From: CAZFAP01 sp964516325
GTDB lineage: Bacteria; Auribacterota; JABMQX01
Assembly: GCA_964516325.1 (NCBI GenBank)
Contig: CAZFAP010000034.1
Span: 1 to 33,255 of the forward strand
DNA: 33,255 nt
Direction of reading: 5' to 3'
Below are positions 1 through 9,437 of this stretch, piece by piece (positions within the stretch are counted from its first letter, which is position 1; each line of letters begins with the position of its first letter). The translations under genes and the position numbers were made by a program. Below the pieces are notes generated by a model. It did no database searches and had not been told where the DNA came from. It worked only from the letters and a program-made list of their open reading frames with translations.

Positions 1-1738
1 CATCCTCGCTCCATTTGCCCTTGATGAAGGGGCCCTCGCTGATTTCGCCAATCCTTTCCTCAACTGCCCTGTAAACGGTTGGTCCCTCGGGGGAGGACTT
101 TCCCTGACTTCTTTTGGCCGGCTCACTGGCGCCTTCCTCCTCGAAGAGCGGCGACCGCCTCGTGCCGACCTCTGTGGCTGCTGGAGTCGGCACCGGTTCC
201 TCGTCCTCGAACAGGCCGGAGCGCCTGGTGGAAGGTACTGTTTTCACGGCCGGGACCTGCTTTCCCGGAATCGGCTCGTCGTCGTCAAAAAGGGCGGAAC
301 GTTTTGTCCGCTCGGGCGTCGCAACGGGTGTTGCTTCGGTTGCGACGGTCTTCCTCGGCACTGCGGCGGAGACCCATGCAGGAGAACTCTGCTTTACGTG
401 ATAATACCAGCCCTCTTTATAAGCCAGGTACTCCACGGCGCCGTCGGCCCGGAATGCCAGAGGCATGAAGCTCAGCTTTTCGTATTTTTGCCCGGGCTTG
501 CCGTCAACCACGACGAGCTCCCCACCATTTGCAGCCTTGTACGCGAGGTGAGCGCTGTCCGGGCTGAATGTCATTCCCCAGATCATTCGATATCCCGGCT
601 GCTGTTGCTCCCCGTCATAAACCAGGGTCGTCTGAACCGCCACGTACGCCAGATGCTTGCTGTCCGGGCTGAAGGCGAGTTGCCCGCTGTATTTGGAGAC
701 CTCATCAAACGGTGGACCGGCTTTTCCGTTCACCACCAGGAACTGCTCGTCTGCCCCTCTGGACGCCACGTAGGCAAGACGCCGCCCATCAGGGCTGAAC
801 GTGAGCTGATTCACAGCGTCATAGCCGGGCCATTTGGGCTTGCCGTCCACGACGACAACGTAGTCGGCGTTCTTGTTGGTTCGGGCAGCATAGGCATAGT
901 GCTTGCCGTCGGGGCTGAAAACGAAGTTTTCGGTTCTTTCGTATTCCTGCTCCTTGACGCCGTCCACGATGTAATATTGTTCCCCATGGCCCCAAGTGAT
1001 GCCACAGGCCAGACGCCTTCCATCGGGGCTGAAAGTTAGTCCTCCGTACGTCGCGGCTTTCGGCCCGAGCTTTCCGTCCACGACAAAGCGGTACTCGTCG
1101 CCCGTCCTGACTTTGTATCCGAAGCGCTTTCCGTCCGGGCTGAACGTGAAGGCCGAGACCTCATCGAACTCGGGCTCGGGCTTGCCGTCAATCACGAGGA
1201 ACTTCTTCTCTCCTTTCGCGACGAGGTACGCCATGCGCTTCCCGTCGGAGGAGAAGGCGATCTTCGTCGGGTAAGATATGGACTCCAACTGGTCATATTG
1301 CGGACCAATTCGGTGGTCTATGACCACGTAGCCTTTCCCAGCCCTTTTTGCCCAATAAGCCACCCGTGTCCCGTCGGGACTTATGGAAAGAGACTCGACC
1401 TCGTCGAATTCGGGTCCGAGTTTGCCGTCCAGCGCGACGAGCTGTTTGTCGCCCTTCTTGACCACGCAGGCGATGTGGCAGCCATCGTCGCTGAACTCGG
1501 ACTCATAGAAGGTCTCTCCATCTGGAAGCTCTCCCAGCTTGGTCTCCTCGTGGCGGACCTCGACGTCTGTGGACTGGTTCACCCCAGAGGTTGCTCTTGA
1601 GGTTTGCGCGCCGCCTGCAACGGCGGGTTCATCATCCTCGAAGAGCTTTGCCTCCCCTGATACGTCCTCGAGATGAGACCCCCAAGTCACAAAGAACAGA
1701 AGCCAGATACATGCAATTATCCTGGGACGTGTTTTCAT
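1..1738 (-). CDS. Secreted PD40/WD40-like beta-propeller protein (3' end outside window)
   Basis: The protein is open to the left edge, with 579 residues visible. The start ATG is at 1738, with AAGGGAGAG a few bases upstream. Residues 1-28 look like a Sec signal peptide. About ten repeats follow (residues ~75-450) with the core FSPDGKRLAY, alternating with VVDGKPGPEFDEV-type strands. This is the PD40/TolB-type propeller pattern, so an extracytoplasmic, probably protein-binding propeller is inferred; no catalytic motif is seen. The acidic motif LFEDDEP sits at residues 32-38. Three related copies (272-292, 194-214 and 128-148) lie in a low-complexity linker after the propeller, each preceded by an arginine/lysine-serine pair. 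The same motif occurs in the genes at 2452-5310 and 5515-6423, which ties this gene to the array. The function and the C-terminal part are unknown. Confidence 0.85.
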   Translation of the reverse strand, partial: MKTRPRIIACIWLLFFVTWGSHLEDVSGEAKLFEDDEPAVAGGAQTSRATSGVNQSTDVEVRHEETKLGELPDGETFYESEFSDDGCHIACVVKKGDKQLVALDGKLGPEFDEVESLSISPDGTRVAYWAKRAGKGYVVIDHRIGPQYDQLESISYPTKIAFSSDGKRMAYLVAKGEKKFLVIDGKPEPEFDEVSAFTFSPDGKRFGYKVRTGDEYRFVVDGKLGPKAATYGGLTFSPDGRRLACGITWGHGEQYYIVDGVKEQEYERTENFVFSPDGKHYAYAARTNKNADYVVVVDGKPKWPGYDAVNQLTFSPDGRRLAYVASRGADEQFLVVNGKAGPPFDEVSKYSGQLAFSPDSKHLAYVAVQTTLVYDGEQQQPGYRMIWGMTFSPDSAHLAYKAANGGELVVVDGKPGQKYEKLSFMPLAFRADGAVEYLAYKEGWYYHVKQSSPAWVSAAVPRKTVATEATPVATPERTKRSALFDDDEPIPGKQVPAVKTVPSTRRSGLFEDEEPVPTPAATEVGTRRSPLFEEEGASEPAKRSQGKSSPEGPTVYRAVEERIGEISEGPFIKGKWSED

Positions 1739-1945
1739 AATCCGCTCTCCCTTTCCACGTGTGGACCGGATGCCGAAGCAACAGGTGTTGCGGCGAGATA
1801 TATCAGCCAGGCATGATGCTTTTGCCTGGGCGCGGTGACTCTTTTCACAGGTCCATTCCGTACGCCCTGCCTTTTTGTCTTGGCGCTCACGACGGCACGC
1901 AATCTGCGATTGCATGAGCCACAAAGGCACAACGAAGGACAGCCG

Positions 1946-2395
1946 CTACGGCTTGAAATCGGCGATTTCCCAAACGGTGCCGGATTTGCTGCTGACGTGG
2001 CGGACGGCCCATGTGGGGATTCCCCAACAAACGTAGGTCCGCCTTTGGACCTCAGTGCCGTCCTCGAATCGAGCGTCCTTCCTGTAAACCTCGCACTTGT
2101 ACTCCTTGCCGGAAATCTCGATGGTCGCGTTCCCTTCCTTCTCGCCCAAGTCCTTCAGACCCTTTTCAAATTGCTCTTTCGGTATGAACCGCTGCTGGAC
2201 GCGCTCTGCTTCACGAACGACCTTGCCTTCTTCCATTCCCATTGTCTCGACGGTGACAGTTTTCTCGTCAGCTTTGATGACATCCATGAAAAGTGCCACG
2301 GGCACGTTCTCGAAGACGCCTGGCCGAAAAGTCTCTATCCGGAGGTGGTTGCCCACTCTGGCATCAGCAGGATCGCCAACGAAATCGGAGCCCAT
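1946..2395 (-). CDS. Small conserved-looking protein, signal peptide apparently lost to a frameshift
   Basis: The protein has 149 residues from ATG 2395, which has AAAGGAG eight bases upstream. A GTG two codons earlier is too close to that site. The sequence is rich in short beta-type segments (RVGNHLRIETF, ATIEISGKEYKC, GTVWEIADF) and resembles small secreted bacterial proteins that begin with a 'VGD/VGN-W-x-R' strand after the signal peptide. As read, it has no signal peptide. One exists just upstream in another frame (2335-2415), so a one-base deletion is likely. The gene lies 56 bases downstream of the WG-repeat gene and 207 bases upstream of the PD40 gene, all on the same strand. I do not recognise a named family and assign no function. 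Confidence 0.65.
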   Translation of the reverse strand: MGSDFVGDPADARVGNHLRIETFRPGVFENVPVALFMDVIKADEKTVTVETMGMEEGKVVREAERVQQRFIPKEQFEKGLKDLGEKEGNATIEISGKEYKCEVYRKDARFEDGTEVQRRTYVCWGIPTWAVRHVSSKSGTVWEIADFKP

Positions 2396-2415
2396 CTCCA
2401 CAGCTCCTTTGTCAT
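2335..2415 (-). other. Out-of-frame signal-peptide ORF overlapping the 5' end of the 149-residue gene
   Basis: ATG 2415 has its own AAAGGAG eight bases upstream and opens a 26-codon frame ending in TAG at 2335-2337. Its product begins MTKELWRWAPISLAILL, which has the positive charge and hydrophobic core of a Sec signal peptide. The frame differs from that of the downstream gene. Restoring one base near 2360-2370 would join this leader to ADARVGNHLRIETF, giving a plausible signal peptidase site (ADA). This looks like the original start of the gene. Confidence 0.5.
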
Positions 2416-2451
2416 TCTCTCGTCTCCTTTTGATGGGCGACCGAAACCTGC

Positions 2452-5310
2452 CTACTGTTTCGGCGCCCAGATGTATTCACCGGCCTTGTTGATATAGCCG
2501 ATTTTTTCGCCAACCTTAACCTTTGCCAGTCCGTCGCGGAAAGCCCACACCTGGTCCCATTTCTCACCCTTCGCCTGGATGATTCTTCGATTCGGGTTCT
2601 TGCTGACGAGAATCCACTGATCCTTCAGTCGCGCCGTTGCCCATCCTTCGGAATGTTGCCCGGGTTCCGTCAGAACCGGCGGGATGACTTCTTTTCCGGT
2701 CCTATCAACGTAGCCGTACGAGTTGCCGACTTTTACCGCCGAGAGACCCTCGGAGAAAATGTTGGCGTCCGCAAACCGCGGCTTGACGACCATCTTCCCC
2801 GTTTTGTCAATGAAGCCCCAGGTCTTGCCGTCGGCGGTCGCCGGAGCCAACCCGTCGTGGAATCCCCAGACGTCCGGGAACTGCGGCTCGATGACCCTCT
2901 CTCCAGTCTTGCCAATGAACCCCCATTTCCCTTCGACTCTAACAGCGGCCACCCCGTCGGAGAAGGCCAAGCCTCCCTCGTACTTTACCTCGATGACCGC
3001 TTTACCTGCCGTATCAATGTACCCCATTTTGCCGTTTAGCTTCACGGAGGCAAGCCCCTCACTGAACGTCCACACGTCATCAAACGTAGCGGGGACGGCC
3101 AGCTTGCCAGTCTTGTCCACAAAGCCGTATTTCTCGCCGATCTTCACGGGCGCCAGCCCCTCCTTGAACCCGTAGGCCTCGTCGAATTGAGGCTTGATGA
3201 CGATCTTGCCTGTCAAGTCCACATAACCCCATTTGCCGTTAGATTCCACTGCCCCCATCTGCTCATAAAAGGGCGCCGCGAAATCGAATCCCGGCTCGAC
3301 GACGACCTTTCCAAGCCTGTCCACGTAGCCCCATTTGCCCTTGACCACCACCGGATGCAGCGCCTTGCCCATAATCTGGGTCACGGGGTCCCACACGACC
3401 TTCCCTGTGGAGTCAATCTCCAGCCAGTTGTCGCCCGACTTGACTGAAGCGAGAGACCCCGAGAATTCCGCCGCAAACCCGTATTGCGGCTCGACAACGT
3501 ACTTGCCTGTCTTGTCAATATACCCCCATTTGTCGCTGGTTTCGACCGCAGCATGGCCTCTCACGAATTTCCCCGCGGAGTCAAACTTCGGCTCAACCGC
3601 AACCTTCCCGGTCTTGTCTACGTAAGCCCACTTTTCACCGACCTTAACCGCAGCCAGTCCGTCCGAAAAGTCTTGCGCATCGTCAAACTTGGCTGCGATG
3701 ACCGTCTTGCCGGTTTGGTCAATGTAGCCAAACTTGTAGCTCTGCTCCTTGCCGAGTTGAACCTTTGCGCGACCTTCCGAGAACGACAGCGCCCAATGAA
3801 ACTGTGGTTTGATGACAAGTTTTCCTGTCCGATCAATGTAGCCCCATTTGTGCTCCTCAATCTCCACCGGCGCCAGCCCGCCGCAGAAGTCGCCAGCGTC
3901 TTTGAACTGAGGCTTGATGGCAAGGTTGCCTGATTTGTCAATGTAGCCAAGCTTCTCGTCTATTGCGACGGCCGCAAGCCCATCGGAGAAGTTGCCAGGT
4001 CCAGCGCCCCGGTGGCTGGGGAACGTTCGCTCCGTTATGAACCGTCCGTTTCTGTCAATATACCGATACCCTCCATCGGTAACCCTGACCACCGCAATCC
4101 CTTCTCGGAAACGCTCTGCGCTCTCGAACTGGACCTCGATGACCATTTTCCCGGTGTGGTCTATGTAGCCGAACCTCCCGCCCATCCAGACGTACGCCAG
4201 TCCTTCCGAAAACGGGTGTGGTGTGTCAAACTCAAATGGAATGACAACCTTTCCCGTCTTGTCTATGTACCCGCCTTCGCGGTCTATGGTGACGGGGAAA
4301 AGCTCGGGAAGCTCGGTTGGCAGGGGTTTGGGTCCGGCTGTCGGTTCCTCCGCCTTGGCAACCCGTGTCGCCTCCACTGGCTCAGGTCGTTCCGCCTCCG
4401 ACTTCGCGGGCGACTGCTCCTCCTCTTCTGCCGGCTTGCCTTTGACGAAGGTGACCTCCTTGAGCACGGTGGTCGCATCCCAGCTTTCGCCCCCTATCTC
4501 AGCTTTGGTCAGGATTCTCTTGAGAAACGGTTTCCCTTCTCTCCGGGTGTATGTGAACGTATGTTCGACCTTCACCAATCCCCATGGTTTTGCCTGAATC
4601 CTGGTTATCAACGAACTGATGTAGAGTTTGCCGTTGGGCGACTCGCCCTCATAGACAGTCTCCAGGATGGTCCCACCGTCAGCGGCCAGAACCCTCTTCA
4701 ACTGCCGGAAGTCCTGTGAGACGAAGAGAATGTTGGCTGTGGATTTCGGGTCCTCCTTCGAGGTTTGCTCCGTCGCGTCAATGACAAATTGCTCCCCGGA
4801 CTTCACCGCGTAAACGCCGGAACCTGGATGGGGCATGCCCTCAAAGGGACCGCTCACGAAGGGAGGCATGATTTGCACATTGAAGAACTGGCTTATCCCC
4901 TCTACCTTCCCTGCCCGTGCGAGTTCGGCTTCGGAAATCTCCTCCTTCTCCGCCTCTGAACGCTCCTTCGGAACCACCTCTGCCGAGACCTGATCGCCCC
5001 GGTTCCATTGGACCCGAATTGTGCCAGGCGGTGTGCCTTCCACCACGAAGGTCGCGTCGAACCCATCGGCGTCGGTCTGCTCGAGTGAATAGTAGGACTC
5101 CTTCACTTGGGTCAGAACTTGCTGCCCCAATTTCCCTGATTCTCCCGTCCGCGGGACTTTGACCTTGGGCACGGTCAACGTCTCTTCTTCCGCAGCAGGC
5201 TCTTCCTCCTCAAAGAGACCCTCTTCGGCCGTCAAATCCGTGGAGGCAACGATTGCCCCCACAAGAAGGAGTAATAGAATAGAATCCACCCTCAGCAATT
5301 TTCTCCTCAT
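2452..5310 (-). CDS. Secreted domain-B protein fused to WG (KWG) repeats
   Basis: The protein has 952 residues, starting at ATG 5310 with GGGAG upstream. Residues 1-28 form a signal peptide, and the acidic motif LFEEEEP is at 32-38. A domain-B copy occupies about residues 50-295, with landmarks KVPRTGE, ESYYSL, FDATF, SGVYAVKSG, FTYTRREGKPF and VTFVKG. A glutamate/proline-rich linker leads into about 17 WG repeats covering roughly 345-950. Their core is WGYIDKTGKVVIxPxF..A..FSEGLAxVKxG, matching the WG_beta_rep pattern. WG repeats are thought to form extracellular or periplasmic beta structures that bind ligands or proteins. Domain B next to a WG array suggests a surface binding or sensing protein, but the function is unknown. 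It is probably co-transcribed with the 149-residue gene downstream. Confidence 0.9.
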   Translation of the reverse strand: MRRKLLRVDSILLLLLVGAIVASTDLTAEEGLFEEEEPAAEEETLTVPKVKVPRTGESGKLGQQVLTQVKESYYSLEQTDADGFDATFVVEGTPPGTIRVQWNRGDQVSAEVVPKERSEAEKEEISEAELARAGKVEGISQFFNVQIMPPFVSGPFEGMPHPGSGVYAVKSGEQFVIDATEQTSKEDPKSTANILFVSQDFRQLKRVLAADGGTILETVYEGESPNGKLYISSLITRIQAKPWGLVKVEHTFTYTRREGKPFLKRILTKAEIGGESWDATTVLKEVTFVKGKPAEEEEQSPAKSEAERPEPVEATRVAKAEEPTAGPKPLPTELPELFPVTIDREGGYIDKTGKVVIPFEFDTPHPFSEGLAYVWMGGRFGYIDHTGKMVIEVQFESAERFREGIAVVRVTDGGYRYIDRNGRFITERTFPSHRGAGPGNFSDGLAAVAIDEKLGYIDKSGNLAIKPQFKDAGDFCGGLAPVEIEEHKWGYIDRTGKLVIKPQFHWALSFSEGRAKVQLGKEQSYKFGYIDQTGKTVIAAKFDDAQDFSDGLAAVKVGEKWAYVDKTGKVAVEPKFDSAGKFVRGHAAVETSDKWGYIDKTGKYVVEPQYGFAAEFSGSLASVKSGDNWLEIDSTGKVVWDPVTQIMGKALHPVVVKGKWGYVDRLGKVVVEPGFDFAAPFYEQMGAVESNGKWGYVDLTGKIVIKPQFDEAYGFKEGLAPVKIGEKYGFVDKTGKLAVPATFDDVWTFSEGLASVKLNGKMGYIDTAGKAVIEVKYEGGLAFSDGVAAVRVEGKWGFIGKTGERVIEPQFPDVWGFHDGLAPATADGKTWGFIDKTGKMVVKPRFADANIFSEGLSAVKVGNSYGYVDRTGKEVIPPVLTEPGQHSEGWATARLKDQWILVSKNPNRRIIQAKGEKWDQVWAFRDGLAKVKVGEKIGYINKAGEYIWAPKQ

Positions 5311-5514
5311 ACCGTGTTCTCCCTACGAGAGCATAGATTTTGGCAGGCGTTGGCCATGCACAGGCACACTGCGGAAATGTCCCAAGAGCTCGCCTGCCTT
5401 GTATTCTGTCCGGGCTATCGCTCCGCCGTTTGCGGAGGCGCCCAAGTTGTGAACCGGTCAGCCTACCAGCGTCGAGTTTTTGCGGGCAAATCGTCCCGAG
5501 AGCCGGCGCCCGAG

Positions 5515-6423
5515 CTATTCCATGAGTTTTTCCGTTTCCTCCTCGGGCTCCTCCTCTTCAGGCTCAGCCACTTTTCGTCCCTTCTTGAAGGTCACTTTGT
5601 CGAGGACGATCGAGCAAGCAAGCTTCTCACCTTCCCCTTCTGCGTTGAGCCGGATTCTCTTGATGAAAGGCACTCCGTCCTTCCGGGCGTAGGTCCATTT
5701 GAATTCGGCCTTCCCGGCCAGCTCACCTTCCTCCTGAAGTGTCATCGTGGAGGAGCTGATAAAGCGCTTTCCTTCGGATTCCTCACCGCGATAAATCCTT
5801 CCCCAGACGTCTCCTCCTTCCACGACCCTCATACCCTCCAGCTCGCTCAAGTCTGCCGACACGAAGACAAGCTGCGCCTGGATCTCAGAATCCTCTTTCT
5901 TGGCGTACTCCGTCATGTCGAGGATGTATTTCTTGCCGGACTTGACGGCATAAATGCCGCGGCTCGGCGCCGATGCCGCCGCGAAAGGACCTGCGACAAC
6001 GGCCATAAAGACTTCCTCGTCGAACAGGTCTTTGACAAATGCATGGGCATCTGTCTCCTCTTCCCCTTCCTCAAACTCAATCGAGATTTCCTCCTCGCTC
6101 TTGCTCCACGTTACCTTGATTTTGCCAGCCGACTTGCCCTCTTGTTCCAGCGTAAACGTTGCGTCAAACGCGGTTACGCCTTCTGAAAGCAGGTTGAAAT
6201 ACGACTTCGCGACTTTGCCAAGGACTTCGGCTGCAAGTTTCCTGGCTTCCGCCGTCCGGGGAATCTTCACCTCGGCGCCGCCCTTAGTCTCCTTCTTTGG
6301 CTTTACTACTTCTTCTTCCTCCTCGAACAAGCCTCCTTCGCCGATTGCCACCTCCGGTCTAACGAGGAATCCCAGCAAGAGCATCAACGAAAAGCACCAA
6401 ATCATCCACAGTCCTCTTTTCAT
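5515..6423 (-). CDS. Secreted domain-B paralogue with acidic tail
   Basis: The protein has 302 residues. The same frame is open further upstream, but ATG 6423 is preferred because AAAGGAG lies a few bases before it and it begins a clear signal peptide (MKRGLWMIWCFSLMLLLGF). The acidic motif LFEEEEE is at residues 32-38, the same position as in the WG and PD40 proteins. One domain-B copy fills about residues 50-280: KIPRTAEA, KSYFNL, FDATFTLEQEGK, GIYAVKSG, LVFVSADLSEL, WTYARKDGVPF, VTFKKG. The protein ends in a short glutamate-rich tail. The pattern of beta strands (FDATF...GKIKVTW...) recalls the LolA-like/DUF3386 type of periplasmic fold, but that is inference. No catalytic residues are evident. 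Confidence 0.85.
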   Translation of the reverse strand: MKRGLWMIWCFSLMLLLGFLVRPEVAIGEGGLFEEEEEVVKPKKETKGGAEVKIPRTAEARKLAAEVLGKVAKSYFNLLSEGVTAFDATFTLEQEGKSAGKIKVTWSKSEEEISIEFEEGEEETDAHAFVKDLFDEEVFMAVVAGPFAAASAPSRGIYAVKSGKKYILDMTEYAKKEDSEIQAQLVFVSADLSELEGMRVVEGGDVWGRIYRGEESEGKRFISSSTMTLQEEGELAGKAEFKWTYARKDGVPFIKRIRLNAEGEGEKLACSIVLDKVTFKKGRKVAEPEEEEPEEETEKLME

Positions 6424-6634
6424 GGTCACTCCTTTCCTTATTTTGGTTCTTTTCTCCGATATAGCGTACAGGGAAAGCGGGTCAGAGCGATACCGCCCGC
6501 CATCTGTTCCAACCGTGCTCGCAGTAAACCAGGCAACGAGGCGTTCACCCCGCCGGTTCTCCGGCAAGACGTGACACTTTCGGTCGGCGTTCGTCCCTGC
6601 TCGCGAGTTGTTCTCCTCGCCGCGGGCTGATCTC

Positions 6635-9298
6635 TTAGCCTGCCTCTTCGAGGAGCAGTTCCTCAACCAGTTCATCCAGGCCCGGGACGCTCGGTATCAA
6701 TGGGCCTATGTCCTTGAGTGCCTGTTCCGTCTCCTCTTGCGCCTTGTGTTACTCGGGGCCGGAAGGGACGGCAAAATCTCCAAACGTCACCTTCTCAAGA
6801 GCCACACTCCACTCGGAGATTAAAATGGTTCCCTGGGTTCTCGTTGCCTTTACCTTGCTGACAAACGCTCTGCCTTCTTTGTGGGTGTAGGTCCACGCGT
6901 ACTCCATCTTCACGTCTTTGGCGCCGGGCGCTCGCGCCGTCAACGTGCACGAGCTGACGTAGTTCTTCTCCCCGGCAGACTCCCCTCGGAAAATCATTTC
7001 CTCGACACCTCCTTTTTGGGGGAAGGTAATCATCCGGAGTTCGCTCAGATCCGCAGAAACCAAGGAAAACTGAGTCTTCAAAGTGGGGTTCGCCTTCGCG
7101 GCTCATTCGCAAGCGTCCAAGAGAAAATGGTTGCCGGACTTGGCGGCGTACACACCGGGCCCGTGCACCCTCCTCAGCGGGCCGAGGACGAGGCTGCGAA
7201 GCGTGTCGTCGAGTAACACGCGGACAAACTTCCGCATGTCCACTATCCCTGTTTCCTCGTTAACCTTCGTCGCCGTCCCAATCCTCCGAGGGTCTCGCCG
7301 ATTCCATCTCGCCAGCACCGTGCCATCCCCGATGGCGTCTCCCGTCGCGGAGAACGAAAAGTTTGCCTCGAGGCCAGGCACGTCGGTTGAGTAGAGGAGG
7401 CTGTAGTAGCTCTTTTCCACAGAGTCAATAACCTCATTGGCGAGCTTCGCGGCTTCTTTTGTGTGAGGAACCTTGACTTGTTGAGTGAGCTTCACGGCTT
7501 CGTCAGTCCCCAGAGTATCGTTCTGGGGCTCGGTCGTTTCCTGCGCCGGCTCCGTGCCCAGTCCCGTCTCTGTCCCGGCGGGCTCCTTTTCTTCCGGCGT
7601 TTCCGGTTTTTGCGGCTCCTTTTCCGGCTCCTCCTTGCGTCTCTCGAACGTCACGTTCTGAAACTCTGCCTTCAAGGAGGCCTGCTGCTTACCCTCCGTA
7701 ATCTCCAGGAGCGCCCTTCTGAGGAATACGACCCCTTCCCTGCGGAAATAGGTGAACGTATATTCCTGGCTCTGGGAAATCGCCCCCGACCCTTTGGGTT
7801 GAATCGAAAACGTCACCTTGCTCATGTAGTGTTTGTCGTCCCTCACCTCCCCCACGAACTTGGTGCGCCGGGTCTCTCCGTTTGTCATGTCTGTGATATT
7901 GCTGACAAGACACAAATCCTCAGTTACGAAGGTGGTGGACAACCTGATGAAGGGATTGAGCATGTCGTAAAACTTGGTGACGTCAATGAAGACCCCCAAC
8001 GGCTCCTTTCTCCCGTACACCATTCCGGCGAAGGGGAACGTTCGTTCTGCCACGATAGAGAAAATCGTCTTCCCGAAGAGCTCAACCTGCTCCTTCATCT
8101 CGTCAGCCGGTTTGCCTTCAAGTCCCGCCGCTCCTGCGCCGGAGGGATCGAACGTTACCTGAGTCCTGCTGACGTGGTAAGGGAACGGAGGTCTCGCCAA
8201 CTCCTTTAATTCCCGTCGGGTGTCCCAGCTCACGTTCATCGTTCCGATTGGCTGGCCGTTTTGCTCCAGCGCATAGGTTGCCTCGAACGCGACCACGTCG
8301 CTGTGCGTAAGGAGGTTGTAGTACGATGAGGCAAGACGGGTGTAAACGTCCATCCCGACTTTCATCGTTTCCGTGTTGCGGTCCAGTTTGAAACCCTCGC
8401 CGAGGCCCTTGGTGGCATCCCCGCCGGCCGTCGTGACCTCCGGGGTCTCCTCCCTCTTCGCCGCGGCAATAATGGGCGGCTCCAAGGGCTGTTCTCGCTT
8501 GACGAGCTTCCATCCGCGGGCTGAGATTTCCTCCCGCATCTGGACGTTTCCGGCGACGGAGCCGACGGTAATCGCCATAGTAATCCTGCTCAGCAGCGGC
8601 ACGCCGTTCTGCCACTGGTAGGCGATGCTCCAGTTCTCCCTTTTTGAGCCCCCCCCTGCCGGCTCGCTGGAGCTGACAACCGCGCTCTTGACCAGCCATT
8701 TGTCCTTCACTTTCTCATGATTGTACGTGGTGGTGACCTGATACCCATCCGCGTCCTTTATCCGGAATCTGGTGATCCGGAAATCATCCGATATTGTCAA
8801 TTGAAACGAAGTGCCCTCTTCTTCCCCGTACTTCAGGGTCATCTGGTATCCGCCGGTCACCTTCTGCGTCTCGGCGGACTGCACAGCTGCCGCTAAGCTG
8901 CGAGTAGTGACAGTCGCCAGGGCCCTGAGCATTCTATAACTGTCTTTCACGAAGACTCTCATCGCGCGGCTCGAAGCGTACTCTGTCTCGATCTCTACCT
9001 CCGCGTCCGTCAGAACACCGTCGTCGTCGGCATCTTCCCATGAGTAGCTCAGCGTAGCGGTGGAAACGGTGGCCCCGGCGACCAGTTTCACGTCAACCTT
9101 ACAGCTCCCTTTCCGGAAAGACTCAAGGACGGTGCCCATACCGATATTTCTTTCGGTGAGGTTATTGAGCACCTCGGCAGACAGCTCATCCAGGGCAGCA
9201 CCTTCTTCGGCTTTCTCGGCTGCACGTCCTGACTCTGCCAAGAGAGCCAGAAACAACGCGAGGAACACGTACGCGACCTTTATCCAATGTCTGTTCAT
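6635..9298 (-). pseudogene. Domain A-B-B paralogue broken by two in-frame stop codons
   Basis: The frame starts at ATG 9298 (AAGGAG upstream, signal peptide to about residue 26) and runs unbroken in register for 887 codons to TAA 6635-6637. It is interrupted by TGA at 7103-7105 (codon 732) and TAA at 6749-6751 (codon 850). Domain A occupies about 35-290 and carries the EF-hand-like loop DADDDGVLTDAE at 89-100. Domain-B copy 1 is about 310-555, and copy 2 about 620-849. The first stop falls inside copy 2: GVYAAKSG...LLDACE precedes it, and AAKANPTLKTQFSLVSADL follows, matching intact paralogues on both sides. After the second stop, 37 codons give an acidic helical tail like that of the 9438-11201 paralogue. 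The likely ancestral codons are CGA and CAA. A truncated 731-residue product could still be made and exported. Confidence 0.8.
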
Positions 9299-9437
9299 GT
9301 AACGCTCCTTTTTCCGGGGCCTTGCCGCTCGCTAGCTTCGGGGCGACCCTTGCCTGCGAGTTCCCCACAAGGCTATGTCCCACAAGACCGCCGTTCTCGA
9401 TCCGACGGCTCTTGCTGCCTGCGCTCCAGGTGAACCG

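Noticed and set aside
398..1039. Long plus-strand reading frame of about 213 codons
   Set aside because: It lies opposite the PD40 repeat gene, and its regularity is the antisense shadow of the repeats. There is no ribosome binding site.
1735..1932. 65-codon minus-strand frame before the PD40 gene
   Set aside because: It overlaps the well-supported start and ribosome binding site of that gene and has no coding features.
2452..5310. Regular repeats as a possible CRISPR array
   Set aside because: The repeats are protein-coding WG repeats of varying length and sequence, with an open frame throughout.
5421..5437. Hairpin CTCCGC/GCGGAG as a terminator
   Set aside because: There is no T-run on either strand; the stem is short and likely due to chance.
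7103..7105. In-frame TGA as a selenocysteine codon
   Set aside because: The aligned position is variable in paralogues (P, Q, Y, K) and not a redox site. Only a weak 3-bp stem follows, and a second stop occurs later in the same frame.
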